Positions 18,508-26,810 are shown, counted from the stretch's first letter. The stretch is DNA of 64,000 bases from Clavibacter capsici (GCF_001280205.1 NZ_CP012573.1:2108001-2172000), one strand, 5' to 3'. Notes: generated from the letters alone by a model not told the origin. Made by a program: numbers and translations.

Positions 18508-19239
18508 ATGGACACCGTCGAGATCGTGCGCGACCTCGTCGCGCGCGCGACCGCCGTCGAGGCGCCGCTGGAGACGGGACCCGCGCTCGTCGCCGTGGCG
18601 CTCGCCGCTGCGCTCGTGCTCGTGCCCGCCGCCTGGCGGCTCACGCGGCACGCCGTGACGATCGTGCACGAGGCCGGCCACGGGCTCGCGGCGACGCTCA
18701 GCGGGCGACGGCTCGCGGGGATCCGGCTGCACTCCGACACCTCGGGCCTCACCGTGAGCGTCGGCCGGCCGCGCGGGCCGGGCATGGTCGTGACGCTGCT
18801 CGCGGGCTACCCCGCGCCGGCGCTCGCCGGGCTCGGCGCCGCCTGGCTCGCCGGGCAGGGGCGCTCGGCCGCGGTGCTGTGGCTCTGGCTCGTGCTGCTC
18901 GCGCTCGTCGTGATCCAGGTGCGCAACTGGTTCGGGCTGTGGTCGTGCCTCGTGGCGGGCGTCGTGGTCGGCGTCGTCGCCGGGGTCGCGCCGATCGTCG
19001 TGCAGGGCGTCGCCGCGCACGCGCTCGCGCTCTTCCTCCTGCTCGGCGCCCTGCGGGCCACGCTCGAGCTGCAGCGGTCGCGCTCGCGGCGGGGCGGCGG
19101 CGCGTCCGACGCGGACCAGCTCGGGCGGCTCACGCACCTGCCGGGGATCCTCTGGGTCGGCGTGCTCGTGCTCGTCGCGGCCGCCTGCCTCGTCGGCGGA
19201 GCGCTGCTGCTGGGGATCCCGACGCTCGTCGGCGCCTGA
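18508..19239 (+). CDS. M50 family metallopeptidase-like membrane protein
   Basis: 243 aa, polytopic, of the M50B-like group. The zinc motif HEAGH (H54, E55, H58) lies in a helix facing the membrane, as in site-2 proteases; helices run at about 25-45, 90-115, 125-145, 150-185 and 215-240. The second-half Asp/Asn-containing ligand motif (LDG in classic S2P) is not obvious, so activity is uncertain. No PDZ domain, unlike RseP. The ATG at 18508 has GAGGAG close upstream. Transcribed divergently from apt; no partner sigma or anti-sigma gene is adjacent. Confidence 0.75.
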   Translation: MDTVEIVRDLVARATAVEAPLETGPALVAVALAAALVLVPAAWRLTRHAVTIVHEAGHGLAATLSGRRLAGIRLHSDTSGLTVSVGRPRGPGMVVTLLAGYPAPALAGLGAAWLAGQGRSAAVLWLWLVLLALVVIQVRNWFGLWSCLVAGVVVGVVAGVAPIVVQGVAAHALALFLLLGALRATLELQRSRSRRGGGASDADQLGRLTHLPGILWVGVLVLVAAACLVGGALLLGIPTLVGA

Positions 19240-19253
19240 GCGGATCCGGGCGG

Positions 19254-19310
19254 CCCGCACCCGACGCGGCCGCCGCGCCCGGGAGGGACGCGACGGCCGC
19301 GGGTGGGCGG
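19254..19310. terminator. Imperfect hairpin between convergent genes
   Basis: Long imperfect repeat (CCCGCACCCGACGCGGCCG against CGGCCGCGGGTGGGCGG) between the M50 gene and the aldo/keto reductase. Confidence 0.45.
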
Positions 19311-19316
19311 AGAGGC

Positions 19317-20150
19317 CTACATCTCCTCGTGCGTGTCCGGGTCGCCGTCCCAGAGGCGCGACTGCGGGCCGGAGCCGATCGCCCGCACCTCGTCCTCGGT
19401 GAGCTCGAAGCCGAACACGTCGGCGTTCTGGCGCTGGCGCTCGGGATCCGTGGACCGCGGGATCGGCAGCGCGCCCGACTGGATGTGCCAGCGGAGCACC
19501 GCCTGCGTCGGGGTGACGCCGTGCGCCTCGGCGGCGGCGACCACGTGCGGATCCTGCATCAGCTGCTCGCGGGTGCCGAGCGGCGACCAGCTCTCCGTGA
19601 CGATGCCGCGCTCGGCGTGGAAGGCCCGCAGATCCGCCTGCGCGAAGGTCGGGTGCAGCTCGACCTGGTTGACGACGGGCAGCACGCCCGTCTCCTCCTG
19701 GATGCGCGTGAGGTGCGCGGGCGTGAAGTTCGAGACGCCGATGGAGCGGACCAGGCCGCGCTCCTTCAGCTCGATGAAGGCGCGCCAGCTGTCGACGTAC
19801 CTGTCGACGCTCGGGTTCGGCCAGTGGATGAGGTAGAGGTCCACGTAGTCGACGCCGAGCGACGCGCGCGACTCCTCGAAGGACGCGAGCGTCTCGTCGT
19901 AGCCGTGGTGGCGGCCGGGCAGCTTGGTGGTGAGGAAGAGCTCCTCGCGCGGGACGCCGGAGCGGCGCATCCCGTCGCCCACCGCGGCCTCGTTGCCGTA
20001 GTTGAGGGCCGTGTCGAGCAGGCGGTAGCCGGCGCCGATCGCGCCGGACACGAGCTCGGCGCCCGCGTCGTCGTTCAACCCGTAGGTGCCGAGGCCGATG
20101 GCCGGGATGCGGTTCCCGTCGGACAGTTCCAGTGTGGGGATCGTGGTCAT
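19317..20150 (-). CDS. Aldo/keto reductase (2,5-diketo-D-gluconate reductase-like)
   Basis: 277-aa NADPH-dependent reductase of the AKR5 type, cytosolic, full length. Catalytic tetrad D46 and Y51 (LLDTALNYGNE), K76 (LTTKLPG), H109 (LYLIHWPNP). The SIGVSNF block and C-terminal IPRSTDPERQRQN cofactor-binding loop are intact. Likely acts on small dicarbonyls or sugars; the physiological substrate is unknown. ATG at 20150 is 6 bases after TAGCGT; the intervening GAGGGG is too close to serve as an ordinary ribosome-binding site, which supports leaderless initiation. Lies 22 bases downstream of lspA but appears to have its own promoter within that gap. Confidence 0.9.
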   Translation of the reverse strand: MTTIPTLELSDGNRIPAIGLGTYGLNDDAGAELVSGAIGAGYRLLDTALNYGNEAAVGDGMRRSGVPREELFLTTKLPGRHHGYDETLASFEESRASLGVDYVDLYLIHWPNPSVDRYVDSWRAFIELKERGLVRSIGVSNFTPAHLTRIQEETGVLPVVNQVELHPTFAQADLRAFHAERGIVTESWSPLGTREQLMQDPHVVAAAEAHGVTPTQAVLRWHIQSGALPIPRSTDPERQRQNADVFGFELTEDEVRAIGSGPQSRLWDGDPDTHEEM

Positions 20151-20156
20151 CCCCTC

Positions 20157-20162
20157 ACGCTA
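20157..20162 (-). promoter_or_regulatory. -10 hexamer, leaderless aldo/keto reductase promoter
   Basis: TAGCGT, 6-base gap (GAGGGG) to the ATG at 20150. Confidence 0.5.
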
Positions 20163-20172
20163 CGCCGGGGCG

Positions 20173-20781
20173 TCAGGCGCGGTCGGTCGGCGCGGATCCG
20201 GCGTCGGCGGGGGCCGCGACGGCCTCGTCCTCCGCGTCGGCGTCGGCGTCGCGCGCGTCGGCCGCGTGGTCGCGCCCGAAGACCGTGGTGATCGCCCACG
20301 CGATCATGCCGCAGACGGTGAGGATGTCGGCGACGTTGAAGACCGCGAACCACTCCACCGCGATGAAGTCGACGACGTGCCCGGACAGCGGCCCGTCCTC
20401 CGCGCGCGTGATGCGGTCGAACAGGTTCCCGAGCGCGCCCGCGAGCACGGCCGAGAGCAGCAGCACCTGCAGGAGCGAGGCGCGGTGGCGGATCTGCCAG
20501 CCCACCCAGACGGCGAGGCCGAGCGAGAGGGCGATGATCCCGATGGTCAGCACGGGACCCACCTCGGCGCCCATGCCGAAGGAGACGCCCGGGTTGTAGA
20601 CGAGCGCGAAGCGCGCGGTCGGGAACAGCGGGATGGTCTCGCCGCCGCCGAGCGCGTCGACGGCCCAGCGCTTGCTGACCTGGTCGAGCACGAACCCGAC
20701 CACCACCACGACGACCGCGAGCGCCACGACGACGGGGCGGGAGGTGCGGGGACGGCGTGCGGCGGGGGGTGCGGTGGTCAC
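20173..20781 (-). CDS. lspA: Lipoprotein signal peptidase (signal peptidase II)
   Basis: Aspartic intramembrane protease that cuts the signal peptide from prolipoproteins after Cys lipidation; it should process the lipoprotein encoded at 2922-3491. 202 aa with four helices. The catalytic pair is D138 in HVVDFI and D152 in FNVADI; the conserved VYNPGVSFG and LGNLFDR blocks are present. A ~30-residue acidic/Ala-rich C-terminal tail is extra to the core. GTG at 20781 is 6 bases after TAGGCT, so probably leaderless. The gene upstream on the same strand (20791-21318) ends only 9 bases away. Confidence 0.95.
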   Translation of the reverse strand: MTTAPPAARRPRTSRPVVVALAVVVVVVGFVLDQVSKRWAVDALGGGETIPLFPTARFALVYNPGVSFGMGAEVGPVLTIGIIALSLGLAVWVGWQIRHRASLLQVLLLSAVLAGALGNLFDRITRAEDGPLSGHVVDFIAVEWFAVFNVADILTVCGMIAWAITTVFGRDHAADARDADADAEDEAVAAPADAGSAPTDRA

Positions 20782-20787
20782 GCGACG

Positions 20788-20793
20788 AGCCTA
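20788..20793 (-). promoter_or_regulatory. -10 hexamer, leaderless lspA promoter
   Basis: TAGGCT, 6-base gap (CGTCGC) to the GTG at 20781; it overlaps the stop codon of the upstream gene. Confidence 0.5.
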
Positions 20794-21318
20794 GGCGGTG
20801 GTCGCGGCCGGATCCTCCGGTTCGTCGGCGACGGGCGGGGCGAGCGGCGCGGCGGCGGCGCGGTCGCGGATCCGCGTGGCCGCCTCCCGCGGGAAGGTGC
20901 TGCGGACGAGGTGCCGGGTCCCGTCGGCCGACTCGATCGCGACGGCCGGTCCGGCGTCCAGCAGGATCGCGGCGCCGCCGCCCGGGAGCGACCGGACGCC
21001 GATCCCGCCGACCGTCCGCGGCCGGAGGTGGTCGACGACCGTGCAGTCGGCGACGGCGGAGTACGGGATGCGGATGCGCCGCAGCGGCACGAGCGCCACC
21101 TCGACCTCGTCCGGGTCGAGCGTGATGCGGATCCGCAGAGAGCCGACGACCGCACCGGTGGCCATGAGCAGCACGGCGAGGACCACGCCGAGCGCGGAGC
21201 CCCCGGTGGCGACGAGCGCCACGAGGCCGACGACCGCGATCACCAGCCCGGCGATGCGGATGGCGCGCGGCGCCGGCGTGGTCTGGCGGAAGCGCGCGTC
21301 GGGTGAGGGCGTGGTCAC
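20791..21318 (-). CDS. Small membrane protein with PH-like domain
   Basis: 175 aa, function unknown. Two adjacent transmembrane helices (about 19-58) are followed by a cytosolic beta-rich domain (about 60-145) with alternating hydrophobic strands and an RIRIPYSAVADC turn, resembling the PH-like domain of small actinobacterial membrane proteins. The tail is acidic and Pro/Ala-rich. GTG at 21318 lies 6 bases after TAGGGT, again a leaderless pattern. Adjacent to lspA (9-base gap). No catalytic motif. Confidence 0.65.
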   Translation of the reverse strand: MTTPSPDARFRQTTPAPRAIRIAGLVIAVVGLVALVATGGSALGVVLAVLLMATGAVVGSLRIRITLDPDEVEVALVPLRRIRIPYSAVADCTVVDHLRPRTVGGIGVRSLPGGGAAILLDAGPAVAIESADGTRHLVRSTFPREAATRIRDRAAAAPLAPPVADEPEDPAATTA

Positions 21319-21324
21319 GCCCTC

Positions 21325-21330
21325 ACCCTA
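21325..21330 (-). promoter_or_regulatory. -10 hexamer, leaderless promoter of PH-like gene
   Basis: TAGGGT, 6-base gap (GAGGGC) to the GTG at 21318. Confidence 0.5.
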
Positions 21331-21353
21331 GGCGCGGGTTCCCCGGGGACGGG

Positions 21354-21920
21354 TCAGGCGTGCTGCTCGTCGTGCTCGCCCTCGGCGATCTCCTCGATCA
21401 GCTTCGCGTTGAACGCGGGCAGGTCGTCGGGGTTGCGGCTCGTCACGAAGCCGCTGTCGACCACGACCTCCTCGTCGACCCACTCGGCGCCCGCGTTGCG
21501 GAGGTCGGTGGCGAGGGTCGGGTAGGAGGTCATGCGGCGGCCGTCGACCACGCCGGCCTCGATGAGGATCCACGGCGCGTGGCAGATGGACGCGACGGGC
21601 TTGCCCGCCGTGAAGAAGGCCTTCGCGAAGGCGACCGAGTCGGCGTCGACGCGGAGGTCGTCCGCGTTCACGACGCCGCCCGGCAGCACGAGGCCGTCGT
21701 ACTCGGACGCGTCGGCGTCCTTGACCTGCACGTCCACGTCGAACGTGTCCGCCTTGTCGATGTGGTCGAGGCCCTGCACGGTGTCCGCCTTCGGGGACAC
21801 CAGCACGGGCGTGCCGCCGGCCTCCTGCACGGCCTTCCACGGCTCCGTCAGCTCGACCTGCTCGAAGCCGTCCGTCAGCAGGAAGGCCACCTTGCGGCCC
21901 TGGATGCTCTCTCCGGTCAT
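21354..21920 (-). CDS. DJ-1/PfpI family protein (type 1 glutamine amidotransferase-like)
   Basis: 188-aa cytosolic protein of the PfpI/YhbO group; members are reported as proteases, glyoxalases or glycation-repair enzymes. The nucleophile elbow is SICHAPW with C113-H114, and the conserved acidic residue is E20 in LTDGFEQVE. The LVLPGGVVNAD block (78-88) is typical. The ATG at 21920 has GGAGG 7 bases upstream. A stress role fits the nearby dps, SDR and DUF2945 genes, but it stands alone on the minus strand between the PH-like gene and the SMP-30 gene. Confidence 0.9.
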   Translation of the reverse strand: MTGESIQGRKVAFLLTDGFEQVELTEPWKAVQEAGGTPVLVSPKADTVQGLDHIDKADTFDVDVQVKDADASEYDGLVLPGGVVNADDLRVDADSVAFAKAFFTAGKPVASICHAPWILIEAGVVDGRRMTSYPTLATDLRNAGAEWVDEEVVVDSGFVTSRNPDDLPAFNAKLIEEIAEGEHDEQHA

Positions 21921-21973
21921 GTGCGTTCCTCCTCGTGAGAGTGTCGCCGCCCGGTCGGACGGCCCCTTCGACG

Positions 21974-22876
21974 CTACGCGCGAACGCCTCCCGCGACCGC
22001 GGTGCGGAAGACGTTCACAGGCCGTCCGGAGACGGCGGTGTCGATGGCGAAGACGGCGCCCGAGAGCGGGTGCTCCTCGAGCTGCTCCTCGGTGAGGTTC
22101 TCCCGGGCGGTGCCGATGACGAGCGTCCGGAGGTCGGGCCCGGCGAACGCGACGGACGTGACGTTGGGGGCGGGGATCGCGATCTCCAGGTCCTTCGAGC
22201 CGTCGGGCGCCCAGCGGATGACCTTGCCGCCGCCGTAGACGCCGTTCCACGCGTACCCGTCGACGTCGAGGGTGAGGCCGTCGCTCATCTCGCCGTGGAT
22301 CCAGTGCTCCGGCTCCCCCAGCTCGCCGTCGGCCGAGTAGGGAGCGCGGTAGACGGTCTGCTCGGAGGTGTCGGTGAGGATCATCGTGCGGCCGCCGTCG
22401 GTCCACTCGAAGCCGTTGGTGATGGCGAAGCCCCCGAGGAGCGTGCGCAGGTCGCCTGCGCCGTCGATCGAGTAGATCGCCGCGTCGGGCTCGCCGTCGG
22501 TCACGTCCATGGACCCGATGACGAAGCGGCCCGAGGGATCGACCTTGCCCTCGTTCAAGCGGACGCCGCCGTGCGCGTGCTGCACCTGCGCGAGCTCCCG
22601 GGTGATGCGGCCCGCGGTGTCGACCAGCACGATGCGGTCGCCGAGCCCCGCCACGTACCCGCCGTCGTCGGCCGGCTGGAAGGACGCGAGCGGCGGCGGG
22701 AGCTCGAGCACGGTGTCGTCGGATCCGTCGACCGCGCCCGTCCACGGGCTCCGGTGCAGGGTGCCCGCGGTGATGTCGTTCCACATCACGTCGCCCGCCG
22801 GGTCCCACCAGAGGCTCTCGACGAGGATCGCGCGGGCGTCGCGGAGGACGCGGAGGTCGGAGGTGATCACGGTCAT
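21974..22876 (-). CDS. SMP-30/gluconolactonase family protein
   Basis: 300-aa six-bladed beta-propeller lactonase-type hydrolase with one divalent metal. Likely ligands are E20 (ILVESLWWDP), an Asn in GGFAITNGFEW and an Asp in EMSDGLTLDVDG; all three family blocks are present. Typical substrates are aldonolactones from sugar oxidation. No dehydrogenase partner is next to it. The ATG at 22876 lacks a clear ribosome-binding site and sits 6 bases after TTGGCT, a weak form of the leaderless pattern. It is divergent from dps, and a GTGAG/CTCAC dyad sits between them. Confidence 0.88.
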   Translation of the reverse strand: MTVITSDLRVLRDARAILVESLWWDPAGDVMWNDITAGTLHRSPWTGAVDGSDDTVLELPPPLASFQPADDGGYVAGLGDRIVLVDTAGRITRELAQVQHAHGGVRLNEGKVDPSGRFVIGSMDVTDGEPDAAIYSIDGAGDLRTLLGGFAITNGFEWTDGGRTMILTDTSEQTVYRAPYSADGELGEPEHWIHGEMSDGLTLDVDGYAWNGVYGGGKVIRWAPDGSKDLEIAIPAPNVTSVAFAGPDLRTLVIGTARENLTEEQLEEHPLSGAVFAIDTAVSGRPVNVFRTAVAGGVRA

Positions 22877-22949
22877 GGATCCAGCCAAGCACCCCGGCGC
22901 CCGCCCGTCCGCGGAGCGAAGGGTCGGCGGCCCTTCCTGCACGTGGACT

Positions 22950-22963
22950 GTGAGCGCACTCAC
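22950..22963. promoter_or_regulatory. Operator-like dyad between SMP-30 and dps genes
   Basis: GTGAG-CGCA-CTCAC, a perfect 5-bp inverted repeat with a 4-base centre. Its form resembles sites for LacI/GntR-type repressors. It lies 74 bases before the SMP-30 start and about 30 bases before a TAGCGT (22992-22997) that could be the dps -10. No regulator gene is adjacent. Confidence 0.4.
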
Positions 22964-23116
22964 CGTTCGTGCGACGACGGAGAGGCGGGCGTAGCGTCGG
23001 TGACGAGCCGGACGACGCGCCACCCGCGCGCCCGGCCCGCGGGGCTCCCTCCCGAGGAGGCCGCCCCGCACGGACCGGGAACCCCCGGTCCCCCGCCAGA
23101 CAACGAGGAGTCGCAC

Positions 23117-23677
23117 ATGACCACGACCGTCGATCGCCCCACCGCCACCTCCGAGAAGGCCACGCAGCCCGAGGGATCCAAGCCCACCAAGCGCCAGAAC
23201 GCCGAGCGCGGCTTCAAGGCCAGCCAGCAGCTGCACGAGAACATGCAGAAGGTCCTCGTCGACCTCATCGAGCTCCACATCCAGGGCAAGCAGGCGCACT
23301 GGAACGTCGTCGGCAAGAACTTCCGCGACCTGCACCTGCAGCTCGACGAGATCATCGAGTCGGCCCGCGAGTTCAGCGACGACCTGGCCGAGCGCATGCG
23401 CGCCCTGCACGCCACGCCGGACGGCCGCAGCGACACCGTCGCCGAGAACACCACGCTCCCCGAGTACCCGCAGGGCGAGGTGGACACGGCCGAGACCGTG
23501 GACCTCGTCACCCAGCGCCTCGAGGCCGCCGTGCACACCATGCGCGAGGTGCACGACGACGTCGACGAGGAGGACCCGACCACCGCGGACCTGCTCCACG
23601 GCTTCATCACCGCGCTCGAGCAGTACGCGTGGATGGTCTCCGCGGAGAACCGCCGCGTCGGCCAGGCCGCCGAGTAG
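23117..23677 (+). CDS. dps: Dps family ferritin-like DNA-protection protein
   Basis: 186 aa. Dodecameric mini-ferritin that oxidises and stores iron and shields DNA during stress. The inter-subunit ferroxidase motif is visible in LHIQGKQAHWNVVGKNF (two His) followed by the D and E in LQLDEIIESAREFSDDLAERM. A ~30-residue Lys/Thr-rich N-terminal tail could bind DNA. ATG at 23117 has GAGGAG 8 bases upstream. A possible -10 (TAGCGT at 22992) leaves a leader of about 110 bases. Ends at its own hairpin at 23703. Confidence 0.93.
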   Translation: MTTTVDRPTATSEKATQPEGSKPTKRQNAERGFKASQQLHENMQKVLVDLIELHIQGKQAHWNVVGKNFRDLHLQLDEIIESAREFSDDLAERMRALHATPDGRSDTVAENTTLPEYPQGEVDTAETVDLVTQRLEAAVHTMREVHDDVDEEDPTTADLLHGFITALEQYAWMVSAENRRVGQAAE

Positions 23678-23702
23678 CGCGGGCAGCACGCACATCACGA
23701 CC

Positions 23703-23732
23703 CGAGGGCCGCGCCGCCAGGTGCGGCCCTCG
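23703..23732 (+). terminator. dps terminator
   Basis: CGAGGGCCGC, 10-base loop, GCGGCCCTCG: perfect 10-bp stem 25 bases past the dps stop. Confidence 0.8.
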
Positions 23733-23788
23733 TCATGTCCGCACGCACCATGACGACGCCCCTCGCGAGGGGCAGTGAGGAGACCGAG

Positions 23789-24586
23789 ATGGACCTCGGC
23801 ATCACCGGCAAGACCGCGCTCATCACGGGCGCCGACTCGGGGATCGGGTGGGAGACCGCCCGCATCCTCCTCGCGGAGGGCGCGACCGTCGTCCTCAGCG
23901 ACCAGGACCAGGGCTCGCTCGACGAGGCCGCCGCGAAGCTCGACGGCGGCGACCGCGTGCACGCGTTCGCGGCCGACGTGACGAGCGTCGAGTCGCTCGC
24001 CGCGCTGCACGACCAGGTGCAGGAGGCGGTCGGCCACATCGACATCCTCGTGCAGTCCGCCGGCATCACCGGCGCGCAGGGCCTCTTCCACGAGATCGAC
24101 GACGAGGGCTGGACGAACACGATCGAGGTCGACCTCCTCGGTCCCGTCCGCCTCGTGAAGCAGTTCCTCCCGTCGCTGCGGAAGGGCGGCTGGGGCCGGA
24201 TCGTGTTCCTCGCCTCCGAGGACGCCGTGCAGCCGTACGACGACGAGCTCCCTTACTGCGCCGCCAAGGCCGGGATCCTCGCGCTGTCGAAGGGCCTCTC
24301 GCGCAGCTACGCGAAGGAGGGGCTGCTCGTGAACGCGGTGTCGCCCGCCTTCATCCACACGCCCATGACCGACGCGATGATGGACAAGCGCGCCGACCAG
24401 CTGGGCACGTCGAAGGACGAGGCCATCGAGTCGTTCCTCGACGAGGAGCGCCCCTACATGGAGCTCAAGCGCCGCGGCGAGCCCGCCGAGGTCGCGAACG
24501 TGGTCGCGTTCCTCTGCTCCGACCTCGCGTCGTTCGTGAACGGATCCAACTACCGCGTCGACTCCGGATCGGTGGCGACGATCTGA
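23789..24586 (+). CDS. SDR family oxidoreductase
   Basis: 265-aa NAD(P)-dependent short-chain dehydrogenase. Cofactor loop TGADSGIG (13-20), catalytic S143, Y156 and K160 (ASEDAVQPY...LPYCAAK), and the QSAGI block near 89-93. The C-terminal VNGSNYRVDSG matches classical SDRs of the FabG type. Substrate unknown. The ATG at 23789 follows GAGGAG and gives the normal start; an earlier ATG (23735) would add an unconserved stretch overlapping the terminator area. The stop overlaps the ATG of the next gene (TGATG), so the DUF2945 protein is translated from the same message. Confidence 0.9.
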   Translation: MDLGITGKTALITGADSGIGWETARILLAEGATVVLSDQDQGSLDEAAAKLDGGDRVHAFAADVTSVESLAALHDQVQEAVGHIDILVQSAGITGAQGLFHEIDDEGWTNTIEVDLLGPVRLVKQFLPSLRKGGWGRIVFLASEDAVQPYDDELPYCAAKAGILALSKGLSRSYAKEGLLVNAVSPAFIHTPMTDAMMDKRADQLGTSKDEAIESFLDEERPYMELKRRGEPAEVANVVAFLCSDLASFVNGSNYRVDSGSVATI

Positions 24587-24795
24587 TGGCGTCGCTCAAG
24601 AAGGGCGACCACGTCACCTGGAACACGCCGCAGGGCGAGACCCACGGGAAGGTCGTCGAGGAGAAGACGAAGGACTTCCAGCACGACGGGCAGCACTTCA
24701 CCGCGTCGAGCGACGAGCCCGCGTACATCGTGGAGAGCGACAAGTCCGGCAAGACCGCGGCCCACAAGGGATCCGCGCTGACGAAGAAGAAGTAG
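24586..24795 (+). CDS. DUF2945 (hypervirulence-associated, Tudor-like) protein
   Basis: 69-aa small basic protein. MASLKKGDHVTWNTPQGETHGKV-type opening and the YIVESDKSGKTAAHKGSAL ending match the DUF2945 family, a single SH3/Tudor-like barrel often found in stress-induced operons; molecular role unproven. Translation is coupled to the SDR gene by a one-base ATG/TGA overlap. Followed 7 bases later by a very strong terminator. Confidence 0.85.
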   Translation: MASLKKGDHVTWNTPQGETHGKVVEEKTKDFQHDGQHFTASSDEPAYIVESDKSGKTAAHKGSALTKKK

Positions 24796-24801
24796 GGACC
24801 T

Positions 24802-24836
24802 CCCCCGCGGGTACCGGCGACCGGTACCCGCGGGGG
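24802..24836 (+). terminator. Strong terminator after the SDR-DUF2945 pair
   Basis: CCCCCGCGGGTACCGG, loop CGA, CCGGTACCCGCGGGGG: perfect 16-bp stem. Confidence 0.9.
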
Positions 24837-24861
24837 GGCGACCCGGCCGCGGGGCCGCGCC

Positions 24862-24867
24862 TAGGCT
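24862..24867 (+). promoter_or_regulatory. -10 hexamer, leaderless histidine kinase promoter
   Basis: TAGGCT, 7-base gap to the ATG at 24875. Confidence 0.5.
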
Positions 24868-24874
24868 GTGGCCG

Positions 24875-26119
24875 ATGGACACCGGGACCGCCGCCGCGAC
24901 GCGCTCGACGTCGACGCCGTCACCCCGTCGCCGCACCGGTGCCGAGGTCGCGATCGACGCGGTCGCCGGACTCCTCATCGCCGGCCTCGCCGTGGTCCCG
25001 CCCGTGGACGTGCAGGAGGCGAGCCTCCTCGTCGCCGCGCTGGCGTTCGCCGCCATCATCGTGCGCTCGGTCCTCCCGGGCACCGCGCTCGTCCTGGCCT
25101 GGGCGATGGCGCTGGCGCAGTGGCAGCTGGGCGAGCGGCCCGGCTTCGCCGACGTGGCGCTCCTCCTCGTGCTCTACTCGACGGCGCGACGCGGATCCCG
25201 CATCACCGCCGTCCTCGGCGCCGCATCCGCGCTCGTCGGCGGCTCGATCGCCACCGTCTACCTCCTGCAGACGGGCGCGCGCTTCTCCGTCCTCACGCAG
25301 CCCGGCGGCCCGGGCGGCGTGATCTTCGCGGCGGCGCCCGTCCTCGCGCTCCTCCTCGCGTGGCTCACCGGCCTCGTCGTGCGCGCGATCCGCGCCCGCA
25401 GCTCCGAGTCGCGCCTGCGCGTGCAGGCGGAGGACACCGCCGTCAAGGCCGTCGACCTGGCGCAGGCCGAGACGCTGCGCGCGAGCATGGCGCGCGACGT
25501 GCACGACATCGTCGGGCACTCGCTCGCGGTGATCATCGCGCAGGCCGACTCCGTGCAGTTCCTCGACGACGAGGAGCGGATCCGCGGCGTCTCCGCCACC
25601 ATCGCCGATACCACGCGCCGCTCCCTCGCCGAGGTGCGCGAGGTGCTGAGCGGCACCAGCCCGGCCGGCGCCGACGAGGGGCCCGAGGACCTCGACGCGG
25701 TCGTCGCGCAGGTGCGGGCGGCGGGCGTGGACCTCGCGCACGAGCTGCGCGGCACCCGGCGGCCGGTGGATCCCGCGCGCCAGGTGGTCATCCGCCGCGT
25801 CGCGCAGGAGATGACGACCAACGCGATGCGGCACGGCGCGGCCGGCGGGCGCATCCTGATCCGCGAGACGTGGCGCGCCGCCGACGTCGTGCTCGAGGTG
25901 GAGAACCCCGTCACCCCGCCGGGCGCCGTTCCCGACCGCACCGGCCCGCTCGGCCTCGAGTCCCTGCGCCTCGGCACCGGCGTCGACGGGATGCGCGCCC
26001 GGCTCGCGGCCGTCGGCGGCGACCTCGAGGCCGAGGCCGTCGGCGACCTCTTCACCGCCCGCGCGCGCATCCCGCTGCCGGGCGCCCACCCCGTCGCCGT
26101 GCCAGGAGGCCGCCCGTGA
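24875..26119 (+). CDS. Two-component sensor histidine kinase (NarL/DesK-type)
   Basis: 414 aa. A membrane half (about 25-172) with five to six hydrophobic segments and almost no outer domain suggests membrane or intramembrane sensing. The HisKA_3 dimerisation helix carries the phospho-acceptor H210 in MARDVHDIVGHSLA; the ATPase domain shows an N box (QEMTTNAMRHGA) and a G box region (GLESLRLGTGVDGMRARL). TAGGCT ends 7 bases before the ATG, so the transcript is probably leaderless. The stop overlaps the response regulator's GTG (GTGA). The signal is unknown; the next gene downstream is an oppositely oriented PBP4-type peptidase. Confidence 0.93.
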   Translation: MDTGTAAATRSTSTPSPRRRTGAEVAIDAVAGLLIAGLAVVPPVDVQEASLLVAALAFAAIIVRSVLPGTALVLAWAMALAQWQLGERPGFADVALLLVLYSTARRGSRITAVLGAASALVGGSIATVYLLQTGARFSVLTQPGGPGGVIFAAAPVLALLLAWLTGLVVRAIRARSSESRLRVQAEDTAVKAVDLAQAETLRASMARDVHDIVGHSLAVIIAQADSVQFLDDEERIRGVSATIADTTRRSLAEVREVLSGTSPAGADEGPEDLDAVVAQVRAAGVDLAHELRGTRRPVDPARQVVIRRVAQEMTTNAMRHGAAGGRILIRETWRAADVVLEVENPVTPPGAVPDRTGPLGLESLRLGTGVDGMRARLAAVGGDLEAEAVGDLFTARARIPLPGAHPVAVPGGRP

Positions 26120-26778
26120 TCCGCATCGTGCTCGTCGACGACCAGGAGCTGTTCCGCGGCGGCGTGCGCGTCGCCCTCGACGCCCAGCCCGACCTCGAGG
26201 TGGTCGGCGAGGCCGGCGACGGGCGCGAGGGCCTCGCCGTGATCGACGAGGCGCACCCCGACGTCGTGCTGCTCGACATGCGCATGCCCGTGATGGACGG
26301 CCTCGAGACCGTGCGGGCGCTCTTCGACGGGAGCCGCGCGGATCCGCCGCGCGTCATCGTGCTGACCACGTTCGCGCTCGACCGGGCCTCGGCCACGGCG
26401 ATCCGCGGCGGCGCGAGCGGCTTCCTCCTCAAGGACGCGACGCCCGCGTTCCTCGCCGCCGCGATCCGCGCGGTGCACGCCGGCAGCGCCGTGCTCGCGC
26501 CCGACGAGCTGACGCAGCTGTTCACCTCCGACGCGACCGCCGCCCCCGCGCCCGTGGCGCCGCCCGCGTTCCGCTCGCTGAGCGCGCGGGAGAAGGACGT
26601 CTTCGGGCACGTCGCGCGCGGCCTCTCGAACGCGGAGGTCGCCGCCCTCGAGTTCGTGAGCGAGTCGACCGTGAAGACGCACGTCAGCAGCATCCTCGCG
26701 AAGCTCGCGCTCCGCGACCGCGTGCAGCTCGTCGTGTACGCGCACGACCACCGGCTCGTGGAGCGCTCGGGGGCGTAG
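26116..26778 (+). CDS. Response regulator, NarL/LuxR family
   Basis: 220 aa. Receiver domain with the acidic pair D8-D9, phospho-acceptor D54 (VVLLDMRMP), T84/T85 and K106 (GFLLKDATP); a linker of Ala/Pro (about 140-155); then a LuxR-type helix-turn-helix (LSAREKDVFGHVARGLSNAEVA... to STVKTHVSSILAKL). Phosphorylation by the adjacent kinase should promote dimerisation and DNA binding. GTG at 26116 overlaps the kinase stop and has AGGAGG 6 bases upstream. Targets unknown. Confidence 0.95.
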   Translation: MIRIVLVDDQELFRGGVRVALDAQPDLEVVGEAGDGREGLAVIDEAHPDVVLLDMRMPVMDGLETVRALFDGSRADPPRVIVLTTFALDRASATAIRGGASGFLLKDATPAFLAAAIRAVHAGSAVLAPDELTQLFTSDATAAPAPVAPPAFRSLSAREKDVFGHVARGLSNAEVAALEFVSESTVKTHVSSILAKLALRDRVQLVVYAHDHRLVERSGA

Positions 26779-26810
26779 GCGCCGCGCGCCTCCCCGGGCG
26801 GTGCCGCGGG

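Noticed and set aside
23735-23788. Upstream ATG extending the SDR at 23789
   Set aside because: Starts beside the dps terminator, lacks a ribosome-binding site, and adds residues not found in SDR proteins.
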